A stretch of DNA of 15,588 nt from Discostella pseudostelligera. Lineage: Eukaryota > Bacillariophyta > Thalassiosirophyceae > Thalassiosirales > Thalassiosiraceae. Positions 1-10,467 of this stretch are shown here, piece after piece. The stretch covers positions 1 to 15,588 of the forward strand of contig JALLBK010001160.1 in assembly GCA_036940085.1 (NCBI GenBank), written 5' to 3'. The translations under genes were made by a program, and so were the position numbers. Numbering within the stretch: position 1 is the stretch's first letter; each line of letters begins with the position of its first letter. The notes under the pieces are model-generated. The model worked only from the letters and a program-made list of their open reading frames with translations. It was not told the DNA's origin and did no database searches.

Positions 1-240
1 GCATGGAGAGGAGGAAGGACGATGGCGATGGCAACGACTCTCTTGTGACTTGAAGCCACGCTGAATTGAATTCAATGCATCATTCTCTGGCTGGTCAATG
101 GCAATGGCCACGGATGCACATGAACCTACATGAACATACTAGAGCAACAGGCTTCCGCCATTACTAGGAGGACAAGCAGCTGTCGGTTAACTGCAGAGTG
201 AGCGTTCTGGCGGGGCAACGATCAACGATTCGACACAGGG
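1..240 (+). promoter_or_regulatory. Upstream region of the myosin gene
   Basis: No convincing coding sequence on either strand. It presumably holds the 5' leader and part of the promoter of the myosin gene. It contains the palindrome TTGAATTCAA at 66-75, a sequence that also recurs upstream of the gene at 9214. The boundary of the previous gene is not visible. Confidence 0.35.
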
Positions 241-3200
241 ATGACGCAACCAATTGCAATTGGCAGCGGTGCATCATCTGCTACATATACACATGCCGAC
301 GATGATGATGACGATTCCTCCTACTCCTCTTCCGACTCCGATGGAACCTCTCATGATGACGCCCAAACACCCGCCACCCAAACTCAAGTTCAGCGTGGTA
401 CATCCGGACGTAGGTCCATTGCTTCCGCCTTTGAATCCATGATCGATGGTTACATGGGGGAGAATTTATCGTCGCATCATCATCATCATCACTCGCAGCC
501 ATGTGTGGCATCGTCGCCAATTGTACCAGCGGCGATGAATGATGAGATAGACAATGCATCATCTGCTGTGAATGACCAACCCCGTGGGAAGTGCTTGACG
601 ACGACGACAACAACTATTACTACTATTTCACCACCGAGAATCAAAAAGAAGATTGTCCCTACTACTTCTGCCATTTCTCCGACAAAAACTACTCCATCAA
701 CTAAATCTATGATCAAACAAAGCAACAATACATCCACACAATCATCGAGCGAACAGTGTAACATCAAGAACAACAGCAACAATGACGATGAAAATGATGC
801 ACCTGACACAGTAGTAGTCAGAGATGCTCACAACTCATCATCCACCATGGTCGAGGGGGCACAAGTCTACGTCCGTGACCCTCACTATTTATGGTTACCT
901 GCCACAATCCTCTCCCCCTACCAAGATGATAAGCATCGTGTCCAAGTAAAAATCCAATTGCCCTCCGATTGGGAAGACTATACTATTTTACCATCCACAT
1001 CATCAAATATTGGCGGTGGTGCCACATCTCGAATGGTAGGAGGGGCGGGTGGTGGCTTTGGCATTCTTAAACGAGAACGACTCATACAATTATCTGAATA
1101 TCGGAACAATGAATTACCATTGCAAAATCTCGATAGTACGGATAGTACAGGCAAGGCGGACATGGCTGACTTGGCTCATTTGCACGAGGCCTCGATACTG
1201 TACAATCTCAAGTCACGACATGCAAACTCATTGCCCTACACACGTGTCGGGGATATATTGGTGGCAGTCAATCCATTCCGATGGATTCAGGGATTGTATT
1301 CAAAAGAGCGGCAGGATTTTTATGCTACGAATTTCATTTGGCAGGCTTGTCATGGAGGTGGAGGAATGGTTGATGGTGGTGGAAGCAGTAGCAACGAACG
1401 AGGGAAGTCATCGAACATCATCCGACCACTCCTTGCCACCGCCGCCTCGGAACGTAAGGCAATCGGATACGAATATGAAAAGCTGGGTATACATCCTCAC
1501 GTTTATGAAACATCCTCCTTAGCCTACTTGGGTCTCACCACCGAACGAATAGATCAAACCATTCTTGTTACTGGTGAATCCGGCGCGGGTAAGACCGAGA
1601 CCATTAAAATTGTTATGAATCATTTAGCCACCGTCGAACGATCACGACCATGTTGGCCACAGTCGGATAGAGTGGTATCAAGTGAGTTTGGATCCGACAC
1701 TGTAAATAAAGTATTGCAAGCAAATCCACTCTTTGAAGCATTTGGTAATGCCAAGACATTGCGGAATGATAATAGTTCACGATTTGGAAAGTTTACTCAA
1801 CTACAATTTGATGTTGAAACGAGTGATGAGGCAAAGCGGATTGGAAGGAGTATACCCAGTTGTCATTTAGCAGGGTCGAAATGTATTACGTATCTGCTGG
1901 AAAAATCACGAGTGGTGTGCGCAGCCGAGGGAGAACGTACATTCCATATATTCTATCAATTGCTGGGTGCACCCGAGGACGAAAAGCGGGTAATTTGGGA
2001 AGAGGGTCTCGTGGGCGCGAGTACTTTGGACTTTGCCTACCTGAATAAAACATCGCCCGATGACATTGATGGACTTGCCACTCCAGAGAATTGGCCGGAT
2101 ACGGTTGCTGCCCTGTCTACATTCGGCATACATGGCGATACATTTTTGAATGTCGCACGTTCGCTCTGTATTGTGCTCCAGTTGGGGAATATTGACTTTG
2201 ATGCACTGCTGCAAAATGGTACTGAACGTTCGGTGATTTCCTCAAGAGGAGAGTTGGAGAAGCTATCATCCCTGTTAGGTGTGCCTGCCGTTGAGATAGA
2301 ATCTGCCTTGACGACGCGGTCCATGGTTACTCGAGGAGAAGAATTTACGATATTCTTGAAACCGAATGAGGCGAAAGATGGGTGTGATGCACTTGCGAAG
2401 GAGGTACGATGAAGTGTGTTTTGCTGATATGTAACTCCTTTTGGCTTGTATCGACGTGTCATTTATCTTACTCTTTGTCGATGTATCCTCAAGATTTATG
2501 CAAGGGTATTCGATATTCTGGTACGGAAATGTAATGAAGCGACTGAGCCCAAGGCGAATGCTTCAGCGACAAATAATTATGGCACCATCTCTCTCCTGGA
2601 TATATTTGGTTTTGAAAGCTTCAAGATTAACCGCTTTGAACAATTATGCATCAATTATGCGAATGAGAGACTTCAGCAAAAGTATGTGCTTGATAACTTC
2701 CACGCAATCAAGTACGAGTACGAGGAGGAGGGAGTGAATGTGTTTGATTTCTCGTTAGTGGACAATACAGATGTCATGGAATTATTGGAGGGAAAGCTTG
2801 GTTTGATTACTCAACTTAACGAAGAATGTGTGAAGAAGGGTGCCGGCGGTGACGAGAACTTTGTTTACAAGGTAAGCGTGGTAACCATGCATGTGATTTT
2901 GCATAGTTTACCCCAAACATTAACCGTTTATTGATCATCAAAGTTCAAGGTAGTCAATTCTGACTCTAGCCGAATGATTCAAGACCATCTTCATCGCCCA
3001 TACGAGTTTGGCATTCGTCATTACGCTGCTCCGATCACGTATGATGCACGCCAATTTATCGAAAAGAACTTAGATAGAATACCACCCGATTTACTCAAAT
3101 CTGCATGCAAGAGCACTAACCCTCTTATCCGAGAAGAATTTCTCCGTTTATCAACCGTGCTTGAGGCACCTTCCAAGTCGGGAGGTCTGAAGATGAGGTC

Positions 3201-5376
3201 GGAAACAACAAAGCACTTAGTGTTTTCAAAGTTCAAGCACCAGTTAACATCATTAATGTCTCTCATAGAGAAGAGCCGAACTCGTTACATTCGATGTGTG
3301 AAGCCAAACAAAGAAACGACTCCCAAAATTATGGATCACTCTCATACCGTGGCTCAACTCGAGAGTGCTGGGCTCGTTACTGCAATTGTGATTTCACGTG
3401 AGAGTTTCCCAAACAGGCTACCATACGAGCTGGTCATGAAGCGGTTCAGGTTCTTGGAATATAAGTTTCTAGATTGTCACTTGAACTCTGGCGACATCAA
3501 AGTCGATGCGGAAACTCTTCTGAACTATCTCTTCGCCGGAAGGACCGTGGATAGTCATCAAGGCAAGGTGAAAGTATTTGCTTGTGGAAAGAGCAGGGTC
3601 TACTTTCGAGCGGGAGCATTAGAGTTCATAGAGACCACTCGACAAGACTACTACGCGCAAAGGGCGGTACAGTTGCAGGCATGGATGAGGTCACTACTAC
3701 TGAGACAACGCTTCGTAACTCTGAAACGGGGCATGATTCGGTTGCAATCATTCGTACGTTGCTGGCTCGCACGTACTACTTTTGCCAGAAGAGTGCGAAG
3801 TGTTGTGACAATGCAATGCTTTACTCGAAAATGCCTTGCTCGAAAGGAGCTCGCACGCCATCGAGAGGAGAATGCATCAACTATTATTCAAACAAGGTAA
3901 GTTATTCCGCGATCAAATTGTCACTTTGCTACAAGTACTATTACTAATGTTATCATTCGTGCCAGGTGGAGAGGTTCGAAACCTCAACAACAGTACAAAG
4001 CAATACGAAATGCAGCTATCAAGGTTCAATGTGTTTATCGGATGATAATTGAAAGGAAAGCATACGCGGTCAAGAAGAATGAGATCGTTGAACAAAGAGC
4101 AATGGAAACGAGGATGTCGATGATCAAGCAGACATTTGATGATGCCTCTACATTCCATCAAGGCACAGTATTTTCTGTTGATGAAGGTCTATTGGACGAA
4201 GTGGAAACGTAAGCATTTAATCTTGCTCCAAGATGAATAATTTCAGTCTGCTCGCACACTACCACATCTTACATTTCGATTGCTCCTCGTTACAGCATGT
4301 TTGAATTCCTACGCAAGGAAATTATAGTTCTTCGAAAGAAGAACACGCATCTTAAGAAAGAACTTGCGGCAGCAGAATCTGAAAAGAGAGAAATGAGCAA
4401 TCACTCCTCTAGTATTGAGCACGCATTTGCCGTGGCCAAAATCCGCAACGAACAAATGAACAAGACCAACATGTCATTGTTGGACGACAACAACCGACGA
4501 AGGAAAGAGGTGAACAGACTCAAGAATGAATTAACGACGCAACAACAAGCACATGAAGCTCAACTGCGAGATATGAGGGCAGAATTTGATATTGCCATGA
4601 GGCACCGTGACCTTGAGATTGGTTCCATGGCTCAACATCTCCAAGCGGCCGCCGCGGTAAGTAAGCGCGAGGTGCAGCTGGTACGCGATGAAGCAAAGCG
4701 TAAGCAGGAGGAGCAGTATGCTCAGATGGCACGGCTTCGTGAGGAGATTAAGGGCACACAAGATTCGCACCAAGTGTACATGTCGAAGCTGATGGATGTT
4801 CTAGAGTCGACGCAGGAGAGTCGAAGAACAGTCTCCGACGATGTGTTACTTCGTCGGAAGGATGATGAAATCGCAGAGCTACGAAATGAAGTTGCCAGGC
4901 TTCATCAGCAACAACATGCCGCTAGTGCCAACAACAAACATGATTTGAAGTCAATGAAACACCTCATCAAAAAGAATAGAGAGCATCGCAAGTCACAAGT
5001 GCAATACCTGTGTGCACTTACCAGCAAATTCGACGAAGGCTTGGTTGGAGGAACCACTACTGATTCGACACAACTCCGCGAGCTGATAGTACACATGCAA
5101 CAGACTATCCAAACAGGAGAGAAGACAAATTCCAAAATGGATCGTGAAATGGTAAACATGATTGACAGTGGTGCATTGATGCATGTACAACACAATGATG
5201 CCGATGAAGCACTTATTGCCGAGAACCAGAAGTTGCGACGCAAGTTAGAAAAGAAGTACACGTGTAAAAAGTGTGGTAGGATCAAAAGCAGCAAGATTAA
5301 GGGCGGTGGTGATGGAAGCCTGGAAGAAACAATTAGTGTGTTGGAAGGAGTGAGGAAGAGTGAAATGGAGATTTAG
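241..5376 (+). CDS. Unconventional myosin heavy chain, five exons
   Basis: Actin-based motor, predicted cytoplasmic. The join 241-2403, 2494-2871, 2944-3896, 3966-4208, 4296-5376 is open throughout and encodes 1605 residues. Residues 1-200 are low complexity (Asp run, six His at 79-84, Thr run). An SH3-like stretch (YVRDPHYLWLPATIL) follows near 210-225. The motor has the P-loop GESGAGKT at 445-452, switch I NDNSSRFG at 509-516 and switch II DIFGFESF at 757-764, plus the DALAK, IRCVKPN and SRESFPNRLPYE landmarks. Five IQ-like motifs lie near 1089-1104, 1111-1127, 1134-1150, 1158-1175 and 1182-1198, implying calmodulin-type light chains. Residues about 1247-1470 look coiled-coil, so dimerisation is likely. 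A Cys-x2-Cys sits at 1569/1572. No MyTH4, FERM or PH domain is evident. Odd: a Gly/Ser-rich insertion near 372-415 in the motor. The start is the first ATG upstream of the conserved part in this frame; a later ATG at 439 is possible. Family assignment is certain, class is not. Confidence 0.95.
2404..2493 (+). other. Myosin intron 1 (90 bases, phase 0)
   Basis: GTACGA donor and TCAAG acceptor. Removing it joins DALAKE to IYARVFD, which restores the conserved motor segment usually read as DALAK-x-IYxRLF. Read through, the frame hits TGA at 2410. Confidence 0.85.
2872..2943 (+). other. Myosin intron 2 (72 bases, phase 0)
   Basis: Strong GTAAGC donor directly after the FVYK codons and a TCAAAG acceptor. 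Splicing joins FVYK to FKVVNSDSSRM and continues into the conserved FGIRHYAAPITYD segment. Unspliced, the frame stops at about 2932. Confidence 0.85.
3897..3965 (+). other. Myosin intron 3 (69 bases), inside IQ motif 4
   Basis: Consensus GTAAGT donor, a CTAAT branch-point-like sequence near 3944-3948 and a GCCAG acceptor. Splicing rebuilds an Arg codon and yields STIIQTRWRG, so the fourth IQ motif is assembled from two exons. Read through, the frame stops at once (TAA at 3898). Confidence 0.85.
4209..4295 (+). other. Myosin intron 4 (87 bases)
   Basis: GTAAGC donor and a pyrimidine-rich CTCCTCGTTACAG acceptor. Splicing restores a Thr codon (AC|C) and leads into the coiled-coil exon. An alternative AG at 4245-4246 would give a premature stop at the new frame, so the 4295 end is preferred. 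Confidence 0.83.
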
Positions 5377-5943
5377 CAAGGCGTATGGTAATACTTCTCA
5401 ATCGAGATGTAACTCAATTCTCAGTAAGAAATAATACAGTCTAGCTAGAGAGAGTAGATTCTCTCACACCGCACCTTTTTGTTTGAATAAACTATCATTT
5501 TGCCTTAGTAATGTTTCTACGGCTCCGTAGCCATGGTTGTTTGTCCATGGTCGACTGAAATGATGAGATGTGAGCTAGGATGGAGATGAGTTGCACTTGC
5601 TGCCTGTCCGTCGTCAGCCAATTCCACAAGTCCCTAACTATCCTTGTCTTCCATAAAAATCTCACTGTTTCTTTCCCACAAGTCTACCTTTCGAATCTTC
5701 TCTATCTTTTCCCGCCATTGTCAATTATTGTCAGGCCACTATTTTGTCTCCACGTGGAATTCCCATCACCGGCCGCGGAGAGACACACCGACAAAAATTG
5801 ACCATGGCCAAGAATCTTTCGTAGGTTCTTGACACAACAACATCATCGTCTATCCACTGGCAGCATCATCAATAATATCATTACCATCATCAGCAGCAGC
5901 ACTCATTTTGCGTCATTTTGTCATATATTTGATTGTATAAATC
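5377..5943 (+). other. Intergenic: myosin 3' end and leader of the HEAT gene
   Basis: No supported gene. The first part should be the myosin 3' untranslated region, with an AATAAA at 5486-5491. The second half is rich in TTC/CAT/CAG-type runs and ends with TATAAATC just before the ATG at 5944, which is too close to the start codon for an ordinary TATA box unless the leader is extremely short. Short open frames at 5580-5832 look like chance. Confidence 0.5.
5486..5491 (+). terminator. Possible polyadenylation signal of the myosin gene
   Basis: AATAAA lies 110 bases after the myosin stop codon. It matches the general eukaryotic signal, but such signals are weakly conserved in diatoms, so this is only a candidate. 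Confidence 0.35.
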
Positions 5944-8650
5944 ATGGACTTCTCCGGTGTCGATCGAGCATTGTCTTCTCTCTCCCGTCGTCAACCCCCA
6001 CTCCCCGCCGAGGTTCTGGATCTTTCGTCTCGCCTATTGGAATTATTGCCATCCCAGGATCTGTATGAGAATAAAGAGTACGCCAAGGGTATTTTGCGTT
6101 TGATGGAGCTTGGCAGTGCCACTGCTACTGCTAGTACAGAAGAGTGGGGAGCAGCAGCGACAGTTCGTTGGGAACCACTTGCGGTGGGATTGCGTCTGGT
6201 TGTCGACTATCTCGAAAAGAAAACGAATTCGTTGCCCAAAGTAGTTGCCATCCCCGGGGAAGAAGAGGAGGAGGAGGAAGATTATGAAGAGGAAGAAGAT
6301 GAGGGGACGGGATTGGGTACGGGTGGCGGGGGAGTGTATGCTGAAGGACCACGCATTCCCAAAATTGCCGGCACTTCTACTACTGCTGGTGCACCTACCA
6401 AGGTTGAAGAAGATGTGGCATTGTCTCCTCCCACAGCGACCTCCCCCGTGTTCGAATTAATGTTGGCACTACCCACCATTATCGATACCAATGTCGAACA
6501 TTCCGAGCCACGTGTACGTTCGCTGGTGGCACAGACGGTGGGTGCGTATGCTCGATATGCTACCTCCTTGTTGAATTGGTTGGGTAGTGGGAATGCCGAA
6601 GCATCCGATAGTACTGGAGTAGAATTTACAAAGTTGGAGGAGGCCATCCAAAAGGTCCAAGTAGGACGTCGATCCATCCATTCGGCAATTCTCATCTCCC
6701 TAAAGAAACATTTGGAAATGAAGGAACCAGTCCGCGAGTCGAATAATCAAAGTAAGGCAAGTGATGGTGCATTGGATGATACTACGGGGTGGAGAGCATT
6801 GGAGACGAATTTACATGGATTGGCGAGTTATATCGATGGATGTGTGGGACGGCATGCGGGTGGATCGTACATTGCCGAGGAGATTTCCTTGTTCCAAACA
6901 CCCTCAGCGGTGGAGGGGGCGGAGGACGTATCGTGGTTCCTATTGGGATTGCAGCATTGTTGTGTGGTACATGTCAATCGACATGTTAGGGCGGCAAGTG
7001 CAGCCGTTCTGGGTGTGTTGGTCAAGTCCTGCATGCGCTTGCGAGGCGACACTACTCATCAAGCATTGCTTGTGGAGGAGGACTCTCCCTTCCGATCGGT
7101 ATTGAAAGAGTCGTTGCGTGCAACATTGGCGGATAATTGGAGTCAAGTTCGGATGGCGGGGAGTGTGTTGTGTCGTAGGCTGGTTGGTGCACTTATCAAG
7201 ATTCATGCCAGGGAAGGAGGGGACGATGACGATGGTGATGAAGATGTCACTGTGTTTGAATCAGCGTTGGGTGATCTAGTTCCAATGTTGCTACCCCGTA
7301 TGTGCCTCAATCGATTTTATTTGGCACAGGGAGTCAAACTGTATAGTCAGGACACATGGAAGCTTGTGTTTGGAACGGCACAGGGTCATTCTCCTGACGA
7401 AGAAGGATTGCATTCGAGTGAAGAGACCAAGGGTGGAGGTGGATTAGGAGCCGTGGCAAGGAATGCCGCACCCGTTTGTCGGTATTATTCGAAGATGTGC
7501 GATGCCGACAATCATGCCGTGCGAGAGGCGGCGTGTCAAGGAGTTGCTGAGCTTGCGCAGAAGGTGGGGAAGCATCCTTTGTATGCTGAATATCTATCTC
7601 CCAATGTGACAATGTTGCTGCAGGTACGTTATTGTCAATGATGTCTTTAATCTGTTGCTTCCAACGAATGCAGTCGGCACACAAATCTAACGATGTCCCG
7701 TCTCTATTCCCCCCTTCTTGTTTTAGGCGTTGCTAATGTGCTTTCATGACGAGTCATGGCCAGTCAGAGACGAGGCATGTCTTGCTTGTGGAACCTTTTG
7801 CATTGCCTACGCAGACGAGTGTCTCCCTGAACTACCCACAATCTTTGAGCGTTGGACTGAGCAGTTAACTGATCAAATCTGGTCTGTTCGTGAGGATGCT
7901 GCCGTAGCACTTGGTGATGCTATTACCGCATATGGACCCGAGATGTTGGAGAAAGTGCTTGCGATCGTTCGTAAAAGCATCTCGGCAGCGAAGGATCAAC
8001 CATCGATGACTCGTGAGGAATTCAAAAAGCTCCAAAATGATGCAGCCGCTCACACAGGCAATCAGTTGTACAGCTGTGGCAGTCTGGCGCCAAAGTTGAG
8101 GAAGGGTGGAGCTGGTAGAATTGGTTGCATGACTTGCTTCATTGACCGTCCCAGGTCTCCTTGGGAGGCCACGGATGGTTGCATCTATTTGCTCAGAGAG
8201 CTATGCGTTCGCTTTGCCAATGGAGATAATACCGAACGGGAAGATGTTGTCATGAGTGATACCATCCTTTTGCCTCTAATGAGAGAACTGGCGGATGTGT
8301 GTCGCCTATCACACTACCCCCAAAGTGATGACCTTCGAACAACACTCTGGAAGCAGCTTCCACCCATTGCTGAAGCTCTAGGGAAAAGGCGTTTCAAAGG
8401 CCTGTACCTGGACCTTTTCATTGATCTTCTTGCGAAGAACCTTGGTGATTCCTCCGGATCTGGTACCTCGCAGCTATCGATCCATGCTGCGGGGCAATGT
8501 GCCGAAGAGCTGGCAGCACAGATCGGCATTGGCATTTTCCGTGGTCGTTTAGAAGATATTGGAGGGCAATACGCTTTCGATAGGGTGATGGAGGAGCGTA
8601 AGTGGGAACAGCATTTGGCAGCTATGAATGGGAGGGTGACGGTCAAATAA
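5944..8650 (+). CDS. HEAT/armadillo-type repeat protein, two exons
   Basis: Exons 5944-7623 and 7727-8650 join in phase 0 to encode 867 residues. Much of the protein is amphipathic helix pairs of HEAT/ARM character. Clear repeats flank the splice junction at residue 560/561 (about 550-640), with the typical W-V-R-E/D-A spacing in SWPVRDEAC and IWSVREDAA. Such solenoids act as protein-binding scaffolds; the partner cannot be read from the sequence. Two acidic linkers interrupt the solenoid (near 106-120, almost all Glu/Asp, and near 425-433). A distinctive segment LLPRMCLNRFY lies at 449-459, and a Cys-rich stretch begins at Cys677 (SCG, then CMTC). No signal peptide or membrane segment was seen, so a soluble location is likely. 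The subfamily is not recognised. Confidence 0.88.
7624..7726 (+). other. Intron of the HEAT-repeat gene (103 bases, phase 0)
   Basis: GTACGT donor after the codons for TMLLQ, a CTAAC branch-point-like sequence near 7687-7691, and a pyrimidine tract ending TTTTAG. Splicing joins MLLQ to ALLMCFHDESW, keeping one HEAT helix continuous. Unspliced, the frame ends at 7639-7641. Confidence 0.85.
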
Positions 8651-9213
8651 AAATTACATCACGGATGGACACCGAACTACGAATGGCCCTATCAGGAGAT
8701 CTGGGCATGAAATCTAGAAATATCACGTGAACGAGCACCAGCGGATGCTTAGTTGAATTTAAGGCAGCATGTTCCGAGGCAATGGAATGCCAAGTAATCT
8801 TGGTCCAACTTTTAAGAGATAACAACAGTACTTGTCTTGCCAGCTTTGACCAAAAGGACGACTTCTATTATTCTCTGATATTGCACCAACCAATTTCATT
8901 GACAAAGCAAGAGAGGAGGGGCAGATGTTCATCGTACTCGCTGGACATGATGCGGATTGATCGGTTGTGAAGCTTTCCCGCCATAAAATCTTGGCGAAAG
9001 TTTTCTCGCTTTTTTCTTTTGGCGAGAGATGAAGCAGAAGGTGCACCATCCTCTCCGCACACCACGCACCATCGCCATCGCCACCACCTCACGTCATTGT
9101 CATTGTACTATGCCTTGAATTCATTGAATTCATTGAATGAATTGTTGTCGGTCGTCGTTCCAACTCAACACCCATCATAAACAACAATAATACTTATCTC
9201 GTGCTAGATAATC
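8651..9213 (+). other. Intergenic between the HEAT gene and the 34-residue-repeat gene
   Basis: No supported gene on either strand. It starts with an AATAAA that overlaps the HEAT stop codon (8646-8651). It ends with a short repeat block at 9115-9132, an ACGTCA at 9091-9096 and the leader of the next gene. Short open frames on both strands here have no protein-like composition. Confidence 0.5.
9115..9140. repeat. Tandem TTGAATTCA repeat
   Basis: Two perfect copies of the 9-base unit TTGAATTCA (9115-9123 and 9124-9132) followed by a partial third copy, TTGAATGA. It lies about 75-100 bases upstream of the ATG at 9214. The same unit occurs once at 66-74, upstream of the myosin gene. It may be a simple repeat or a binding site. 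Confidence 0.6.
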
Positions 9214-10467
9214 ATGGCTGACGCAATCAACCAACCCAAATCCTCCCGTGAGGAAGCCGCAGCCGCCGAACGCTCCAAGCGCGAGGCGGAGCTCGCCGCC
9301 ATGGCCGCCCTACGACGTCCTCGCGTCGAATCCCAACCCGAACAAGGCGGCTCTACCCAAACTGCCGCGGCCGAGGCAGCCCGGCGAAAACGTGATGCCG
9401 AAATCGAAGAACTGCGTCGTCTTAAGGCTGGTGAGAATGAGGAGACACGTCGTCGTCTCCAAGAGAAGGGGGGCACTCTCACTACCGATATGGATGCTTG
9501 GCGATCGGAGCAGCTTGGTGCCAAAGATCGTGATCGAAAGAACAAACTTGATGCACGGAGTAAATTAGCCGAACATCATGCTGCCGATTCGGATGCAGCG
9601 TGGAGGGCTGAGCAGATGGAGGCGAAGGAACGTGATCGTAGGCAGAAATTGGAAGCGCAGAATATTTTGAAGGGTCATCGGGGATATTACGAGGGGAAGA
9701 AGACGGATGCGTCGGCAGCGGGAGGACAGCAGGAACATGTGTCAGGTATGGATCGCTTGTCACTGGGGGAGAAGGTGGTGGAAGACGATGCCATTTCTAG
9801 TAAGGAAGAACGGGTAATAGGCCGAGTATCGTTGGAGAAATGGAACAATCAAACTCCGTCACCTGAGGAGGAGGTTTTGGCACCTACCCCTCCTCCCGCC
9901 ATTTCAACTCCCGAAGAGAATATCGATGAAAAGGAAGCAGTGCCAGAAATCGTCAATGAACCCGAACGAATATCAGAACCTACGTCAAAACATCCCCGTA
10001 GTCCACCAACCTACACCCGCTTCGACATTAAATTTTCCTTTGGTCTCATTGTTCGTTCCTCCGCTGCCGCCGAAGACTTTGGCAATGAAGAGAATTTGCG
10101 TGATAATGAAACCCTTCGTAAATGTATGGAAAGTACATCCAAAATCCTCATGGAACAAATGCCCAGTGCGCCTCCTCCCGATGGATCATCAATCTTCTCC
10201 TTCCCTGATGCGTATTATGATCCAAGATTGGAACCTACGGTAATTAGCATTGAAGAGGATGAGAAAACTACCACCAACGACGATGATGATGTTGCAAGGG
10301 GGAATAAGCGGACATTGGTCAAGGCTAGTTTTCCAGTGTTTATTAGGGATGAATCCACCGATGAGGATGGAAAGCAAGAGAGTGCAAGAATGTTGAAGGA
10401 GACGAAGAATACAGTGTTCAAGTCGTTGAGGGCAGCGGTATCGGGTGGATCGTTTCTGAAGTTGTAA
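9214..10467 (+). CDS. Charged protein with duplicated 34-residue unit, unknown function
   Basis: Single exon, 417 residues; the family is not recognised. Residues 1-90 are Ala/Glu/Arg-rich and probably helical or coiled-coil (EEAAAAERSKREAELAA). Residues 94-127 and 128-161 are two copies of a 34-residue unit, each with W-R-x-E-Q near the start (Trp96, Trp130), then A-K-[DE]-R-D-R and K-L-[DE]-A. The middle (about 165-262) is Pro/Glu-rich and looks disordered. The C-terminal part from about 265 begins YTRFDIKFSFGLIV, with alternating hydrophobic residues suggesting a small beta-containing domain, and the protein ends KSLRAAVSGGSFLKL. No signal peptide or membrane segment is seen. The ATG is in a reasonable context (AATCATGG) and is the first in frame. 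Confidence 0.8.
   Translation: MADAINQPKSSREEAAAAERSKREAELAAMAALRRPRVESQPEQGGSTQTAAAEAARRKRDAEIEELRRLKAGENEETRRRLQEKGGTLTTDMDAWRSEQLGAKDRDRKNKLDARSKLAEHHAADSDAAWRAEQMEAKERDRRQKLEAQNILKGHRGYYEGKKTDASAAGGQQEHVSGMDRLSLGEKVVEDDAISSKEERVIGRVSLEKWNNQTPSPEEEVLAPTPPPAISTPEENIDEKEAVPEIVNEPERISEPTSKHPRSPPTYTRFDIKFSFGLIVRSSAAAEDFGNEENLRDNETLRKCMESTSKILMEQMPSAPPPDGSSIFSFPDAYYDPRLEPTVISIEEDEKTTTNDDDDVARGNKRTLVKASFPVFIRDESTDEDGKQESARMLKETKNTVFKSLRAAVSGGSFLKL

Noticed and set aside
2404..2943. Frameshifts or pseudogenisation of the myosin gene
   Set aside because: The apparent breaks between open frames are all bounded by GT and AG, and splicing restores conserved motor sequence at each junction.
3973..3983. 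GGTTCGAAACC resembling a tRNA B box
   Set aside because: It lies inside a myosin exon encoding IQ motif 4, and no cloverleaf or A box could be formed around it.
4241..4250. Alternative acceptor TTTCAG at 4241-4246 for myosin intron 4
   Set aside because: Using it shifts the frame and meets TGA soon after, losing the coiled-coil tail; the 4295 acceptor keeps the frame open for another 359 codons.
4905..5294. Minus-strand 129-codon frame antisense to the myosin tail
   Set aside because: Hydrophobic, Cys/Ser/Leu-rich translation is the mirror of Lys/Glu-rich coiled-coil codons; the sense frame is clearly the real one.
5580..5832. Overlapping plus-strand short frames after the myosin gene
   Set aside because: Composition is Leu/Phe/Ser from pyrimidine-rich leader sequence, two frames overlap, and no domain is visible.
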